This document shows positions 46,220-55,919 of a stretch of DNA of 64,000 nt, one piece after another. Position 1 is the stretch's first letter. Each line of letters opens with the position of its first letter. A model generated the notes under the pieces. That model saw only the letters and a list, made by a program, of their open reading frames with translations. It made no database searches and had not been told where the DNA came from. Where the stretch lies: assembly GCF_000688415.1 (NCBI RefSeq), contig NZ_JIAH01000006.1:1-64000 (forward strand), given 5' to 3'. This DNA comes from Corynebacterium pseudodiphtheriticum DSM 44287. GTDB taxonomy: Bacteria; Actinomycetota; Actinomycetes; Mycobacteriales; Mycobacteriaceae. A program made the translations under genes and the position numbers.

Positions 46220-47875
46220 ATGAATAGCAATTCGAGCCCGCATTCCCGTGCTGCGCGCCGCCCGCAACGTCGCCCGCGCACAGCGCCGAACGTTTCCCTG
46301 CCCGCTAATGCCCGACGTGGCAGAGTTGCTTCTGCGCGAGGTATGACGCGGGGGCAGCGCGTTAGCGTCGCCAAAAGCGCCGATAAAACATCGAGTCAGG
46401 CGCGGCAGGAGGCTAAGAGAGCGCCTGCTGCAGCCCAACTAACGATGGGGCGGCGGATCCGCAAGGTCGGCTTAACTTTAGCTATCCCGCACCTGGTGGT
46501 TATTTTGTCGATTGTTGCTATTGCAGTTGGCGCTTTGCTGAGCACCTCGCAGTCAATCGCGCTATTGCCAACAATTACCGCAACTGCTTGGTTAGTGTTT
46601 CACGCCGCGCCAGTGGCCGGAGACGGCGTTGTCCTAGCATCCGTTCCGCTGTTGCCGGCGCTTATTACGTTTGCCCTCAGTGCTCGGCAGGTTCGCGTAA
46701 GCGTCCGCAAGCGTTTCAGCATTATTGATTTGCTGATGATCTTTGTATGGAGCTTGGTAACGCCGCTGTTGTTCACAGTGGTTGCCTTATTGATGCTCGC
46801 CGATGCCCAAACTGTCTATCCAGTTACCGTTCCTCCAATTGGTTCTGTGATGTTCTCAGTAGCACTAGTGCATCTACTTGCGTTTGTCTTCGGGCTCGGA
46901 CCGAAAGCTTGGCGGGCACTGGCACGACGCTATGGCATTCCACAATCAATCCTCGAAGGCGTTGTCATCGGTGCAAAAACGTTGTTGTGGCTGTGCCTCG
47001 CAGCGGTAATCGTTGCAGTTATTTTCCTCGTCGTCGGCTGGGGGCGGCAGGCCGAAGTTATGGCAGCGTATCCACAAGCTAGTGGTAGCGGGAGGCTGGC
47101 GCTGGTCATGCTTTCCTTGGCGTATATCCCCAATATCATTGTTGGTGTCGGTGGAGTTTTGCTGGGATCGGAATATCAGTTTGGTGCAGGAAGCGTTTCT
47201 TTGTTTGAAACGCACCTGGTGCCGTTGCCGCCACTGCCAGTCATGGGAATGGTGCCACCTACGTCGGCAAGCTGGGCGTGGATTGGCTTATTTATACCTG
47301 TCGCTGTGATCATCGTGGTGATGCTGCGGATGCGCCCCAGCCCTGTGATGACGCTAAGCGCAGGTTTTACAGCGTGGGTCTTGACAGCGGTTGCTGCCTA
47401 TCTTTCTGGAGGCCAGGTTGGTGCTTATAGCAATACGGGTTTACCGGTACTGTGGACTGCCAGTTTGGCACTGATTTGGGTTGGTGGCATTGCTTTGGCA
47501 GTCACACTCATGCAGTTGGTGTTTGCGAGGAGGTACAACGCGAAACCTGCCGTTGTTGATGAATTGGCTGTGGATGGCGAGGAACAAGAGCTAGGCTCTC
47601 CGGAACCGCAGAAACCCGAAGTGCAGAAACCGGAGGGGCAGGCTTCGGAGCTTGAGAGCCACGAAACTGAAGACTCACAAGAAACCGATGCGGCATCCGA
47701 CGTGGCTGCTGAATCTGAACAAGTTGATGAATCTGAACAAGCTGATGCAGAGGAAGAGATCGAAGAAGATTCTGTGGAAACGTCTAAAGGTAGCGCGGAT
47801 GCTCAGGATGAAAATGGCAGAGAAAATGGCAATGAGCAAGAGCATAGACATGACGACAGTGAGCGTACCGAGTAG
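46220..47875 (+). CDS. perM: PerM-like divisome membrane protein (DUF6350)
   Basis: An integral membrane protein of about eight or more membrane segments, DUF6350 family. The mycobacterial relative PerM (Rv0955), also directly before purN and purH, stabilises the divisome protein FtsB. The 551-residue protein has a basic N-terminal region (about 75 residues), the membrane core (about 85-440) and a long, extremely acidic tail of about 110 residues with a tandem ESEQ repeat. The ATG at 46220 has only a weak ribosome-binding site. It contains one CGTCGGCAAG motif. Confidence 0.85.
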   Translation: MNSNSSPHSRAARRPQRRPRTAPNVSLPANARRGRVASARGMTRGQRVSVAKSADKTSSQARQEAKRAPAAAQLTMGRRIRKVGLTLAIPHLVVILSIVAIAVGALLSTSQSIALLPTITATAWLVFHAAPVAGDGVVLASVPLLPALITFALSARQVRVSVRKRFSIIDLLMIFVWSLVTPLLFTVVALLMLADAQTVYPVTVPPIGSVMFSVALVHLLAFVFGLGPKAWRALARRYGIPQSILEGVVIGAKTLLWLCLAAVIVAVIFLVVGWGRQAEVMAAYPQASGSGRLALVMLSLAYIPNIIVGVGGVLLGSEYQFGAGSVSLFETHLVPLPPLPVMGMVPPTSASWAWIGLFIPVAVIIVVMLRMRPSPVMTLSAGFTAWVLTAVAAYLSGGQVGAYSNTGLPVLWTASLALIWVGGIALAVTLMQLVFARRYNAKPAVVDELAVDGEEQELGSPEPQKPEVQKPEGQASELESHETEDSQETDAASDVAAESEQVDESEQADAEEEIEEDSVETSKGSADAQDENGRENGNEQEHRHDDSERTE

Positions 47876-47886
47876 TCTAGTGAGAT

Positions 47887-48471
47887 GTGAATACACCACT
47901 GCGACTGACTGCCTTGGTTTCGGGGAGCGGGACGCTATTACAAGCTCTCCTTGATAACCAAGATGAAAATTATGCTGTTGTACTAGTTGTTTCCGACCGC
48001 GAATGCCCGGCTTTAGATCGTGCACGGGCCGCCGGGGTGGAAACTGCTGTTGTGCCGATGCAGCACGACCGCTCCCACTGGGACGAGCAGCTAACTAAAT
48101 CCGTGGGTACGCCAGACCTGATTGTTTCTGCTGGCTTCATGAAAATCCTGGGACCGAGCTTCGTCCAGAAATTTCGAGGTCGTCTCATTAATACGCATCC
48201 GGCTCTTTTGCCGTCGTTTCCTGGCGCACATGCAGTGCGCGATGCTCTGGACTATGGAGTGAAAGTTACCGGCTCTACAGTGCATTATGTAGACGAGGGC
48301 GTAGATACCGGCCCCATCATCGCTCAACGCGCGATAGACATTCAGCTTGGAGAACGAGAAGATGAATTACATGAGCGGATTAAAAAAAATGAGCGAGAAC
48401 TATTGGTCGCTCTCTTGCAGTCGGCCGAAGTCGAGCAAGATTCCAAGAAAGTAGTTTTTCACCATAATTAG
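47887..48471 (+). CDS. purN: Phosphoribosylglycinamide formyltransferase
   Basis: Third step of purine synthesis: transfers formyl from 10-formyl-THF to GAR. The 194-residue protein has [14 protein letters not shown], the catalytic Asn/His in [30 protein letters not shown] and the Asp in the same block. Start is GTG at 47887, 11 nt after perM, before purH, as in C. glutamicum and mycobacteria. Confidence 0.96.
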   Translation: MNTPLRLTALVSGSGTLLQALLDNQDENYAVVLVVSDRECPALDRARAAGVETAVVPMQHDRSHWDEQLTKSVGTPDLIVSAGFMKILGPSFVQKFRGRLINTHPALLPSFPGAHAVRDALDYGVKVTGSTVHYVDEGVDTGPIIAQRAIDIQLGEREDELHERIKKNERELLVALLQSAEVEQDSKKVVFHHN

Positions 48472-48605
48472 CTAAGGGGCTTCGCAGTCTCTGCCGGGGA
48501 AGTGCCATACACCCCCTAGGCAAACACCAAACGATGGCTAATCTAGATTATGGCCAACACTTCACAGCTCATCACATCACAACCGTTAAGGATGCAGGTA
48601 CTACT

Positions 48606-50270
48606 ATGACCGTAGAAAACACCCAAGGTTCTGGAACACAGCAGACGAAGATCACTCGCGCATTAATCAGCGTTTATGACAAAACCGGTTTGGAAGATTT
48701 AGCACGTGGTCTTGCTAAAGCTGGGGTAGAGATTGTATCGACGGGCTCGACTGCCAAAGTGATTGCTGATGCTGGTGTCGAGGTTACCCCGGTAGAGAAC
48801 GTGACTGAATTTCCGGAGTGCTTTGACGGCCGTGTGAAAACCTTGCACCCGCGCGTGCATGGTGGAATTTTGGCGGATCGCACGAAACAAAAACATCGCG
48901 ACCAGCTAAATGAGCTTGGTATTGCTCCATTCGACCTGGTGGTCGTCAACCTGTACCCATTTGAAGAAACTGTGGCTTCGGGCGCAAATGTGCAGGAATG
49001 CATTGAGAAGATTGATATCGGTGGCCCAGCGATGGTGCGTGCTGCAGCGAAAAACCATGATTCAGTTGCCGTAGTCGTCGATCCCGCTAATTATGACGTG
49101 GTGCAACGAGCTGCCGCTGGTGCTGGATTTAGCTTGGAAGAACGCCGTCAGCTCGCGTTGGAGGCATTTACGCATACGTCGAAATACGATTTGGCGGTGT
49201 CGTCATGGATGCTTGCCGAGCTGGTTGCTGAAGCTGAAGAAAAATCAGAGTCTGAACTGGCCCAAGATGTTCCAACTACACAGTTGCGCTATGGCGAGAA
49301 CCCACACCAGGCTGCTTATTTGGAGCGCATCCCAGGCGCCGGAGGTGTTGCCAATGCAAAACAGCTGCATGGTAAAGAAATGAGCTTCAACAATTATCAG
49401 GATGCCGAAGCTGCTTGGCGCGCCGCGCACGATCACCAGCGTGCCTGTGTAGCGATTATCAAACACGCCAACCCATGTGGAATTGCTGTATCTGACGAAT
49501 CGATTGCCCAGGCACACAGCAGAGCCCATGCTTGCGACCCAGTTTCCGCTTTTGGCGGTGTAATTGCGACCAACCGTCCGGTCAGTGTCGAGATGGCGCA
49601 CCAGGTTGCTGAGGTCTTCACCGAGGTAATCCTGGCTCCGGGATACGAAGACGGAGCTGTCGAGGTACTGCAGGGGAAGAAGAATATCCGTATCCTGCAG
49701 GTTGAAGATGCTTCGTTGGTGGATGATTCCCAGCAAACAGCATCAGATGCTTCAGGGGAGCAGCAACTGTCTGCGGACAATGCTGGATCTTGGGATTCCA
49801 AGGTGATTTCCGGTGGTGTATTGTTCCAAGAACCTGACCGTTACCAGGCCGATGGCGATCAAGCAGAAAACTGGAAGTTGGTTGCTGGTGCAGCAGTCGA
49901 TGATGAAGTACTAGCGGATCTAGAATTTGCATGGCGCGCTGTACGCTCGGTGAAATCAAATGCGATTGTGCTTTCCCGTGAATCCGCTACTGTCGGTGTG
50001 GGCATGGGACAGGTTAACCGAGTAGATTCGGCACGTTTGGCTGTTGAACGCGCCAACACTCTTGGCGACGATGAACAGCGTGCCAATGGTTCGGTTGCTG
50101 CCTCGGACGCATTCTTCCCGTTTGCTGATGGCTTAGAAGTTCTGTTGGATGCAGGAGTAAAAGCCGTGGTGTCTCCAGGCGGCTCGATCCGCGACGAAGA
50201 AGTAATCGCAGCTGCAGAAAAGGCAGGCGTAGCACTGTACTTCACCGGAACCCGCCACTTCTTCCACTAA
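48606..50270 (+). CDS. purH: Bifunctional AICAR transformylase/IMP cyclohydrolase
   Basis: Last two steps of IMP synthesis. Residues about 15-160 are the cyclohydrolase (MGS-like: [48 protein letters not shown]); the rest is the transformylase ([38 protein letters not shown]). The insert around residue 370-395 is polar and variable. I chose ATG at 48606, which gives 554 residues; an ATG at 48534 would add 24 residues with no domain support. Confidence 0.95.
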   Translation: MTVENTQGSGTQQTKITRALISVYDKTGLEDLARGLAKAGVEIVSTGSTAKVIADAGVEVTPVENVTEFPECFDGRVKTLHPRVHGGILADRTKQKHRDQLNELGIAPFDLVVVNLYPFEETVASGANVQECIEKIDIGGPAMVRAAAKNHDSVAVVVDPANYDVVQRAAAGAGFSLEERRQLALEAFTHTSKYDLAVSSWMLAELVAEAEEKSESELAQDVPTTQLRYGENPHQAAYLERIPGAGGVANAKQLHGKEMSFNNYQDAEAAWRAAHDHQRACVAIIKHANPCGIAVSDESIAQAHSRAHACDPVSAFGGVIATNRPVSVEMAHQVAEVFTEVILAPGYEDGAVEVLQGKKNIRILQVEDASLVDDSQQTASDASGEQQLSADNAGSWDSKVISGGVLFQEPDRYQADGDQAENWKLVAGAAVDDEVLADLEFAWRAVRSVKSNAIVLSRESATVGVGMGQVNRVDSARLAVERANTLGDDEQRANGSVAASDAFFPFADGLEVLLDAGVKAVVSPGGSIRDEEVIAAAEKAGVALYFTGTRHFFH

Positions 50271-50288
50271 AGAGACCGTGTCTTCCAT

Positions 50289-50323
50289 GGCGAGCCCGTT
50301 CCTAGCTTATGAACGGGCTCGCC
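50289..50323. terminator. purH hairpin, convergent with hydrolase gene
   Basis: A perfect 13-bp stem (50289-50301 with 50311-50323) with a 9-nt loop, 18 nt after purH. There is no T run. It lies between convergent genes and may serve both. Confidence 0.65.
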
Positions 50324-50410
50324 TACTGGGGTGTAATTGGCAGTTTGCAAGGTGCAGCCGGACACCACCGGTTGTGGGGGGAATGGCGCAACTAGTTATT
50401 GCCTGATGTT

Positions 50411-51418
50411 TTACGGCGAAGACAACGTGCCAACAAACTTTTCCAAACGCTCCGCGATTATCTGCGGCTCACGTGCCCACCTGTTGTGGCCGAGCCGCTT
50501 TGGATATTCCTCGATAGTTACGTCGGCGTTAGGCAAACCGGCCGCGAGATGCTCAGCTGCTTTGCGCGTGCAATCTTGGTCGGTGTGGAAACGCGTGAGT
50601 AACACTGGGATTGTTACTCCGTTTTTAGCATCGTCATAGTCACGATCCTCACCGAGTAAACCACGCTGTTGGTTAGAGCGTGAAAACCTGATCCATTCCA
50701 GCATCACGTGTTTTGCCTGGCGACCATATCCGGTCAGGTCCAGCTTTCCGGCGGGTTGATAGCCGAAAATGGTGACGATCGCTTGAATGATAATGGTACC
50801 GATTCGTAATTTGCGTCGAACGAGCCCCGAATATCCCGGGTAGTACGGGCTTCCAGTTCCGACTGCCAGGAATCCTTGTACGTTGAGCTCTAGGGCTTCT
50901 TTACGAGTGAAAAACAAGGGGGCAATCTGTCCTCCTAAAGAGTGGCAGAGGAACACTGTAGGGTAGTTATTAGCTAGTCCGAGGTCTTTCTTCACGGCTT
51001 TGATCGTGATCGGAAAATCCTGAGATGCCAAATGGTGATACCCCCAGGTGTGCTTGCGCGTGGCTTTTGCTGTTGAGCTACCTTGCCCGCGTAATTCACC
51101 GCCAGCAACAAGATACCCGCGACGGGCTAGTTCGTGCCCCATAGGATCGAAATACCGTGCACCCATGCCAAAACCAGGCCAGATGACGACTAATGGTTTG
51201 TCACCATCACCTGTCGCGGAGTGTGGCGACAGTTTTTGTTTCGTGCGATATGGTTTGGTTTCTCGGGTTGGGCCGTTGTCCGGCTCGAAAATGCGGGCCT
51301 GCGAGACCGAATCATCGGGCATTGTGATCTTGAGCAATCGTGGCGACGACCTTTGCGCGTTGTCGCAACCGGTCGGCGCTGGAGCCGCTTGCGTTTTCCG
51401 TGCTTGCGAGCTGGACAT
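50411..51418 (-). CDS. Alpha/beta hydrolase
   Basis: A 335-residue cytoplasmic-looking alpha/beta hydrolase of unknown substrate. The nucleophile elbow is CHSLGG (Ser about residue 165), the oxyanion region is VIWPGFGMGARYFD, and a C-terminal His is in RLGHNRW. The N-terminus is polar. AGGAG precedes the ATG at 51418. It is the last gene of the etfB-etfA-cytochrome b-hydrolase series, 10 nt after the cytochrome gene. An esterase or thioesterase role linked to the ETF is possible but is inference only. Confidence 0.82.
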   Translation of the reverse strand: MSSSQARKTQAAPAPTGCDNAQRSSPRLLKITMPDDSVSQARIFEPDNGPTRETKPYRTKQKLSPHSATGDGDKPLVVIWPGFGMGARYFDPMGHELARRGYLVAGGELRGQGSSTAKATRKHTWGYHHLASQDFPITIKAVKKDLGLANNYPTVFLCHSLGGQIAPLFFTRKEALELNVQGFLAVGTGSPYYPGYSGLVRRKLRIGTIIIQAIVTIFGYQPAGKLDLTGYGRQAKHVMLEWIRFSRSNQQRGLLGEDRDYDDAKNGVTIPVLLTRFHTDQDCTRKAAEHLAAGLPNADVTIEEYPKRLGHNRWAREPQIIAERLEKFVGTLSSP

Positions 51419-51428
51419 AATGATTCTC

Positions 51429-52829
51429 CTAACGGGCTGTGACCTTGCCGAAAAGTCGCGCGAATGGAGCCAGTACCATCGGACGAGCAAAAACCACCGT
51501 GGCAGCCGTGACCACTAGTCCGATGACAAAGAAAATAAAGCCGGTCCAGTTGCCTGCATACGCTGTAGGGTCTGGGTCGCCTTGTGCGGCCCACATGTGG
51601 TTGAGATTGCGCAGTGCACCGGTTGCGAAGACCATGAGCACGTGAATCACGGTGAAAACTAAGAAATATAGCGCGATGGGGATGTGCATTTTGCGTGCGA
51701 TACTGACCGGGTAGATCTTGGCCAGCACAGGATTACCGGGCCACAGATGAGACATCCGTAGCCCGGTGGCTATTGCGGCCGGAGCCACGATGAAAACGGT
51801 GAAGAAATACATGAGCAATTGCAGACCGTTGTAATGTACCCAGCCATTTTCGGTTGGCCAGTCTAAAGACGCATATTGCAGGCCAGCGGATACTGCATGC
51901 GGGAAGATATCTAGGCTGGTGGGCACGATGCGTACCCATTGGCCGGTTGCAAATAACAAGATAAAAAAGATTCCACCGTTGATAACCCACAACAGATCCA
52001 GAATCAGGTGAGTCCAGATAGTCAGGCTGATTTTCTGTCCAGGGTTTTTCTTCGGAGCCCAATATGCCGGTGCTTTGCGTTCGTACCGAATCGCAAAACC
52101 AGTCTTAACGATTAACGCCATGAAGAAAAAATTCAAGAAATGCTGCCATGCCAACCACGTGGGGATTCCTTCTGGGCTGCTTTCGGGGAATTCTGGATGG
52201 CCGTCGTAGGTCGCGATGAAGTCTGCGCCGGTTTCGGTATTCAGAAACCAGCGCGTGCCCATAACGACGAGCGCGGCCACTAAAAAGATACTGCCAAGTC
52301 CAACTAAGCCGCCTCCGAGCCATTGTCGGAGACTGAAGGCCCCATATTGACGCGCAAAAACAGATTCTTTCTGGGAGTTTTGCCGCGCAGGAGTGGCAGC
52401 TGGTGTAGAGGGATGTTGTTCTTGCGGTTGCTGGGGGCTTGGTTGAGACTGCGCATTTGTCGCCTGTCCAGCATTGGTCTGGGGCGACTTTTGATTCTGC
52501 GCAGCAGTCTGTTGTTTATTGTTCTTCCTACGCTGTTGAAAGCGCTGTGCTGCAGTAACACCGGTTGTTGGGGTGAGCTTATTATCGTTTGGTGGTGCTG
52601 CGTGCTGGGCGGAAGGCTCTGGCTCTTTCCCCGGCTGTGACGGCGACGTTGGGGCTGCCGCTGCAGCGTAGTCGACAGGGGGCCAAGGGGATCCACCGGG
52701 CGTCCGGGGAAGTCCCTGGCGTAAGCGTGTACTTGAGAGCTGTTGCTCATTGTTTTGTTCTTGCGGAGGCCATGGCTGTCCACCGCTGACGCGCGGCAGA
52801 CCCCGACGAAGATTTGGTTGCGAGTTCAT
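51429..52829 (-). CDS. Membrane cytochrome b-type protein, Pro-rich N-terminus
   Basis: A 466-residue membrane protein of the cytochrome b561/Ni-hydrogenase b-type group. The first 175 residues are a soluble Pro/Gln-rich region with a repeated motif (RRGLPRVSGGQPWPP and RQGLPRTPGGSPWPP). About six membrane segments follow. His residues that could hold two b-hemes lie in WQHFL, WTHLIL, KMHIPI and VIHVLM. AAAGGG precedes the ATG. It starts four bases after etfA, which suggests that it takes electrons from the ETF to the quinone pool or another membrane acceptor; this is inference. Confidence 0.82.
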   Translation of the reverse strand: MNSQPNLRRGLPRVSGGQPWPPQEQNNEQQLSSTRLRQGLPRTPGGSPWPPVDYAAAAAPTSPSQPGKEPEPSAQHAAPPNDNKLTPTTGVTAAQRFQQRRKNNKQQTAAQNQKSPQTNAGQATNAQSQPSPQQPQEQHPSTPAATPARQNSQKESVFARQYGAFSLRQWLGGGLVGLGSIFLVAALVVMGTRWFLNTETGADFIATYDGHPEFPESSPEGIPTWLAWQHFLNFFFMALIVKTGFAIRYERKAPAYWAPKKNPGQKISLTIWTHLILDLLWVINGGIFFILLFATGQWVRIVPTSLDIFPHAVSAGLQYASLDWPTENGWVHYNGLQLLMYFFTVFIVAPAAIATGLRMSHLWPGNPVLAKIYPVSIARKMHIPIALYFLVFTVIHVLMVFATGALRNLNHMWAAQGDPDPTAYAGNWTGFIFFVIGLVVTAATVVFARPMVLAPFARLFGKVTAR

Positions 52830-52832
52830 GCA

Positions 52833-53804
52833 TTATCCCTTTCGCTGCGCAAGCAAGCTCGTGAGCTCAGGAACAACCTGGTAGACATCTCCCACGACGC
52901 CAAAGTCGGCAATGTCAAAGATCGGAGCTTCTTCATCGTTATTGACCGCAATGATGTGTTTGGAAGATTGCATACCCGTTATGTGATGAGGTGCCCCAGA
53001 AATTCCTAGGGCGAAATAAAGCTCAGGTTGGATAGTGGCACCAGCTTGGCCTACCTGGGACGCACGATCAGCGCAGCCAGCATCAACAGCAGCACGCGAA
53101 GCCCCCACAGAACCACCGAATGCGTCGGCAAGATCTTCTACAATCTGGAAGCTCTCCTTTGAATCGAAAGCGCGACCACCGGCAACCACGGTTTTTGCGC
53201 TACGCAATGCAGGACGGTGGGCAGAGCGCTCTATCGGAGTTGTTTCGTGGATGGTCGAAGTTGGTGTTGAGTTGATTACCGCGAGGTTTATTATATTGCC
53301 TGCTCCAGGGGCGGCCCGATGTTCAACGCATCCTGGGCGGAGGGTAATGACTGGTGACTTAAAAGTTGCCGCAGACGTCACTTGAAAACTGCCGCCAAGC
53401 ACAGAGTGGTAGGCAATGATGCCCTCGTCGTCCTTAGCGATGCCGATCGCATCGCTAAGGAGAGCGCGGTGTAGACGAACTGCGGCTCGTCCGGCTAGAT
53501 CGCTGCCTTCAGTATCGGCACTACATATGGTCGCGACTGGTGAAAACTCAGAAAATGCCTTTTCTAAGGCGTCGATAGAAGAACCAAGTTCGGAATAATC
53601 CTGTACCGCGACCGCTACGTGTTCTGCGCCAGCCTGTGCCAGGTCCTGGGTAGTTGTCTCGTTGATCTCCGAAGGACAAATGAGCAGAACCACTGGTGTC
53701 CCGATAAGGCTGGCGGCACCACACAATTCAGTAATGGAATCGGGGAGATCTCCGTTGGCAGATGCGTGGCCGACAACGAGGACGCTGTTTTCCGGGTAGG
53801 TCAT
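52833..53804 (-). CDS. etfA: Electron transfer flavoprotein alpha subunit
   Basis: The FAD-binding subunit of the ETF heterodimer, 323 residues. The C-terminal FAD domain is typical: VVAGGRAF, VGASRAAVDAG, VGQAGATIQPELYFALGISG and HHITGMQSSKHIIAVNND. It is 8 nt after etfB and 3 nt before the cytochrome gene. ETF gathers electrons from acyl-CoA or other dehydrogenases. It has one CGTCGGCAAG motif at 53123. Confidence 0.95.
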   Translation of the reverse strand: MTYPENSVLVVGHASANGDLPDSITELCGAASLIGTPVVLLICPSEINETTTQDLAQAGAEHVAVAVQDYSELGSSIDALEKAFSEFSPVATICSADTEGSDLAGRAAVRLHRALLSDAIGIAKDDEGIIAYHSVLGGSFQVTSAATFKSPVITLRPGCVEHRAAPGAGNIINLAVINSTPTSTIHETTPIERSAHRPALRSAKTVVAGGRAFDSKESFQIVEDLADAFGGSVGASRAAVDAGCADRASQVGQAGATIQPELYFALGISGAPHHITGMQSSKHIIAVNNDEEAPIFDIADFGVVGDVYQVVPELTSLLAQRKG

Positions 53805-53812
53805 AGGGGCTC

Positions 53813-54634
53813 CTAAATAAGCTTGTTGCGCTCGAGGTATTCAAGAATCTTCGCAGCAGCATCACCGTCGTCGTGAACCTTGCTACCCGGCTGCCTAGGC
53901 GGTTTTGGGGCGACAGCTGTCATAATTGCTTTCGGATGCGAGAAATCCTCAGCGTCGACGCTTAAATCTTCGAGACTGAATTGAGTAATTGGTTTCTTCT
54001 TGCCGGCCATAATGCCTTTGAAATTAGGAAAGCGTGGGTCCGGGAAAGCGTCAGAGACGGAAACCACAGCTGGGCATGCTACTTCCAAGGATTGCACTGC
54101 AGACTCAGTGCGGCGGGATGCGCTAATACTGAGGTCACCGTCCGGTGCAGACTGTGCAAGCTGAATCGATGTTAAATGGCTGAGTACTGCCAGCTTCAGG
54201 TGCTCAGCGATCATAGCGGGCAGAGCACCGGAAGCGCCATCGCTTGATTCATTACCACAAATAATTAGGTCGTATTTTCGCTTCCGAAGGGCTGCGGCGA
54301 GTACCTCCGCGGTCGTTGTTAAATCAGCACCCACTAAGGTTTTGTCATGAACAAGAACAGCTTCATCAGCACCCATAGAAAGAGCCCGGCGAATTGAGTC
54401 TAGTGCGGCTTCGGGGGCCATCGATATAGCGTCGATGGTGATGCTCTCGTCGAGCTGATCAGAGTTTGATTCTCTAATCCGCAGTGCTGCTTCTACCGCG
54501 CGTTGACTACTTTCATCGAGAACCATTTCGACGTTGTCTGCGCCATCGTGACGTCGGATTAGTCCAGTTTCTAAATCGAGTTCCCGACGTTTGCTCGTGT
54601 CGGGAACTTCCTTAACAAGAACGGCTATACGCAC
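53813..54634 (-). CDS. etfB: Electron transfer flavoprotein beta subunit
   Basis: The AMP-binding partner of EtfA, 273 residues: IAVLVKEVPDTSKRRELD, the ETF beta signature and AVEAALRIRE, with CGNESSDGASGALPAMIAEH. Starts with GTG at 54634 after GAGAGGA. It is the first gene of a tight operon with etfA, a membrane cytochrome b and a hydrolase. The usual partner ETF:quinone oxidoreductase (FixC/ETF-QO) is not encoded nearby. Confidence 0.95.
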   Translation of the reverse strand: MRIAVLVKEVPDTSKRRELDLETGLIRRHDGADNVEMVLDESSQRAVEAALRIRESNSDQLDESITIDAISMAPEAALDSIRRALSMGADEAVLVHDKTLVGADLTTTAEVLAAALRKRKYDLIICGNESSDGASGALPAMIAEHLKLAVLSHLTSIQLAQSAPDGDLSISASRRTESAVQSLEVACPAVVSVSDAFPDPRFPNFKGIMAGKKKPITQFSLEDLSVDAEDFSHPKAIMTAVAPKPPRQPGSKVHDDGDAAAKILEYLERNKLI

Positions 54635-54758
54635 GATTTATCCTCTCAGCTCTTTTCTTTGGTGCTATAAGAAGCTTAGATGCCAGTATTCCTACTTGCG
54701 TAACCGCCCAACGGCCAGGTTTGAATTCATCGTCGGCATAACAGAAGCAGGAAGCTCG

Positions 54759-55427
54759 TTATGTTTCTTCACTGGGAACGAGAAGATCCAAGGTGCGTTG
54801 TTCACGATCAGTGGGCAGTGGTGCTCCGAGCACAGAAAGGGCAGCGTCAGCGAGCATGATGGCAACTTCCGGTAGTTTGTCGCTTTGCAATGGCTGTGGA
54901 GCGATGCCATCATTCGGGCGCATTTCGATTGTGGAAAGGGCTAGATGGAAGGGCAAGTCTGCGCGGAGGTCTTGGCCGACGATCTCGGACGCGGACTGGC
55001 GGAAATATTCGGCAAGCCGTGCTTTCCTCCGATGATAATCGGCAAATTCTGGAGAGTTAGCGACAGGCAATTGGTAAAGTCGCCCAACATTCCAACGGCC
55101 GGAAAGCAAAATTCGGGATTCAGCGGCAACCAAAGCCCAAATACGTAATTCCACCGGGTTATCAGACGTCGATAAGAACTGCGCGAGCTTCAGTGAAGGC
55201 TCAATGGTTGAATTCAGTAAATTCAGGAAGATTTCAGCTTTTGATGGAAAGTGATAATACAGCGAAGCTTGGCGGATCCCGACAGCTTCAGCGATTTGAT
55301 GAGTCGAGGTCATCGCGAATCCCTGCGTCGTAAATAGTTCCGCAGAAGCATCCAAGATTTCTTCGCGCGCGTTTGCACCGCGTCTACGTGGTCGGTTTTT
55401 GCGCGGACGACCGACGGTTCCTGTCAT
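54759..55427 (-). CDS. amtR: AmtR, TetR-type nitrogen regulator
   Basis: The master regulator of nitrogen control in corynebacteria, a TetR-type repressor. The 222-residue protein matches C. glutamicum AmtR in length and closely in sequence: VGRPRKNRPRRRG, the helix-turn-helix STHQIAEAVGIRQASLYYHF, KWNVGRLYQLP-type (GRWNVGRLYQLPVANS), and IMLADAALSVLGAPLP. AGGGAGG precedes the ATG at 55427. In C. glutamicum it also lies near purH, but here the ETF operon stands between them. I could not find a convincing AmtR box in the window. Confidence 0.93.
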   Translation of the reverse strand: MTGTVGRPRKNRPRRRGANAREEILDASAELFTTQGFAMTSTHQIAEAVGIRQASLYYHFPSKAEIFLNLLNSTIEPSLKLAQFLSTSDNPVELRIWALVAAESRILLSGRWNVGRLYQLPVANSPEFADYHRRKARLAEYFRQSASEIVGQDLRADLPFHLALSTIEMRPNDGIAPQPLQSDKLPEVAIMLADAALSVLGAPLPTDREQRTLDLLVPSEET

Positions 55428-55562
55428 TCGAAACCTCCCTGTGTTGTGCTCAACCTTGTTTCTTGACCATGCGCCTTTCTCAGGCTTTGAAAACGTTGCC
55501 GGGCAATAATCCTCAAGATTACACAAAAGATGGAGTCAGACCGTCCTATGGTATTTAAGATA

Positions 55563-55604
55563 GCAAAACCCCGGTTCCACGTACTTGTTGATGTGAAACC
55601 GGGG
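55563..55604 (-). terminator. rpsR operon terminator
   Basis: A 12-bp stem (55569-55580 with 55593-55604, one mismatch) with a 12-nt loop, followed on the minus strand by TTTT. It ends the rpmB-rpmG-rpsN-rpsR operon, 46 nt after rpsR. Confidence 0.85.
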
Positions 55605-55649
55605 AAGTAGAACTGATGGCTGCTGTTGTTGCCTTGTTCTAGCCCGTCT

Positions 55650-55904
55650 TTAGCGGGTAGTGAACGGCAGGAGTGCCATCTCGCGTGCGTTCTTGATCGC
55701 AGTAGCAACCTGACGCTGCTGCTGTGGGGTCAAGCCGGTAACGCGACGGGAACGGATCTTGTGGCGATCCGAGATAAACAGGCGCAAGGTTTCAGTGTCC
55801 TTGTAATCTACCTGAGAGATGCCGCGTGCCTTCAGAGGGTTCTTCTTAGGACGACGGGACTGTTCCATACGGAACTTCTTTTGATTATTGCGCTTCGAAG
55901 CCAT
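55650..55904 (-). CDS. rpsR: 30S ribosomal protein S18
   Basis: Small-subunit protein S18, 84 residues, with the [22 protein letters not shown] core ([18 protein letters not shown]) and [20 protein letters not shown]. There is no Cys, so it is a zinc-independent form. Last gene of the rpmB-rpmG-rpsN-rpsR operon. Whether a zinc-binding paralogue exists elsewhere in the genome cannot be seen. Confidence 0.97.
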   Translation of the reverse strand: MASKRNNQKKFRMEQSRRPKKNPLKARGISQVDYKDTETLRLFISDRHKIRSRRVTGLTPQQQRQVATAIKNAREMALLPFTTR

Positions 55905-55919
55905 GGTGGTGTCCTCCCT

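Noticed and set aside
55549..55566. CTAT-N10-ATAG element ahead of amtR as an AmtR box
   Set aside because: The AmtR consensus as I know it needs CTAT-N6-ATAG; the spacing here is ten and the inner bases are not symmetric.
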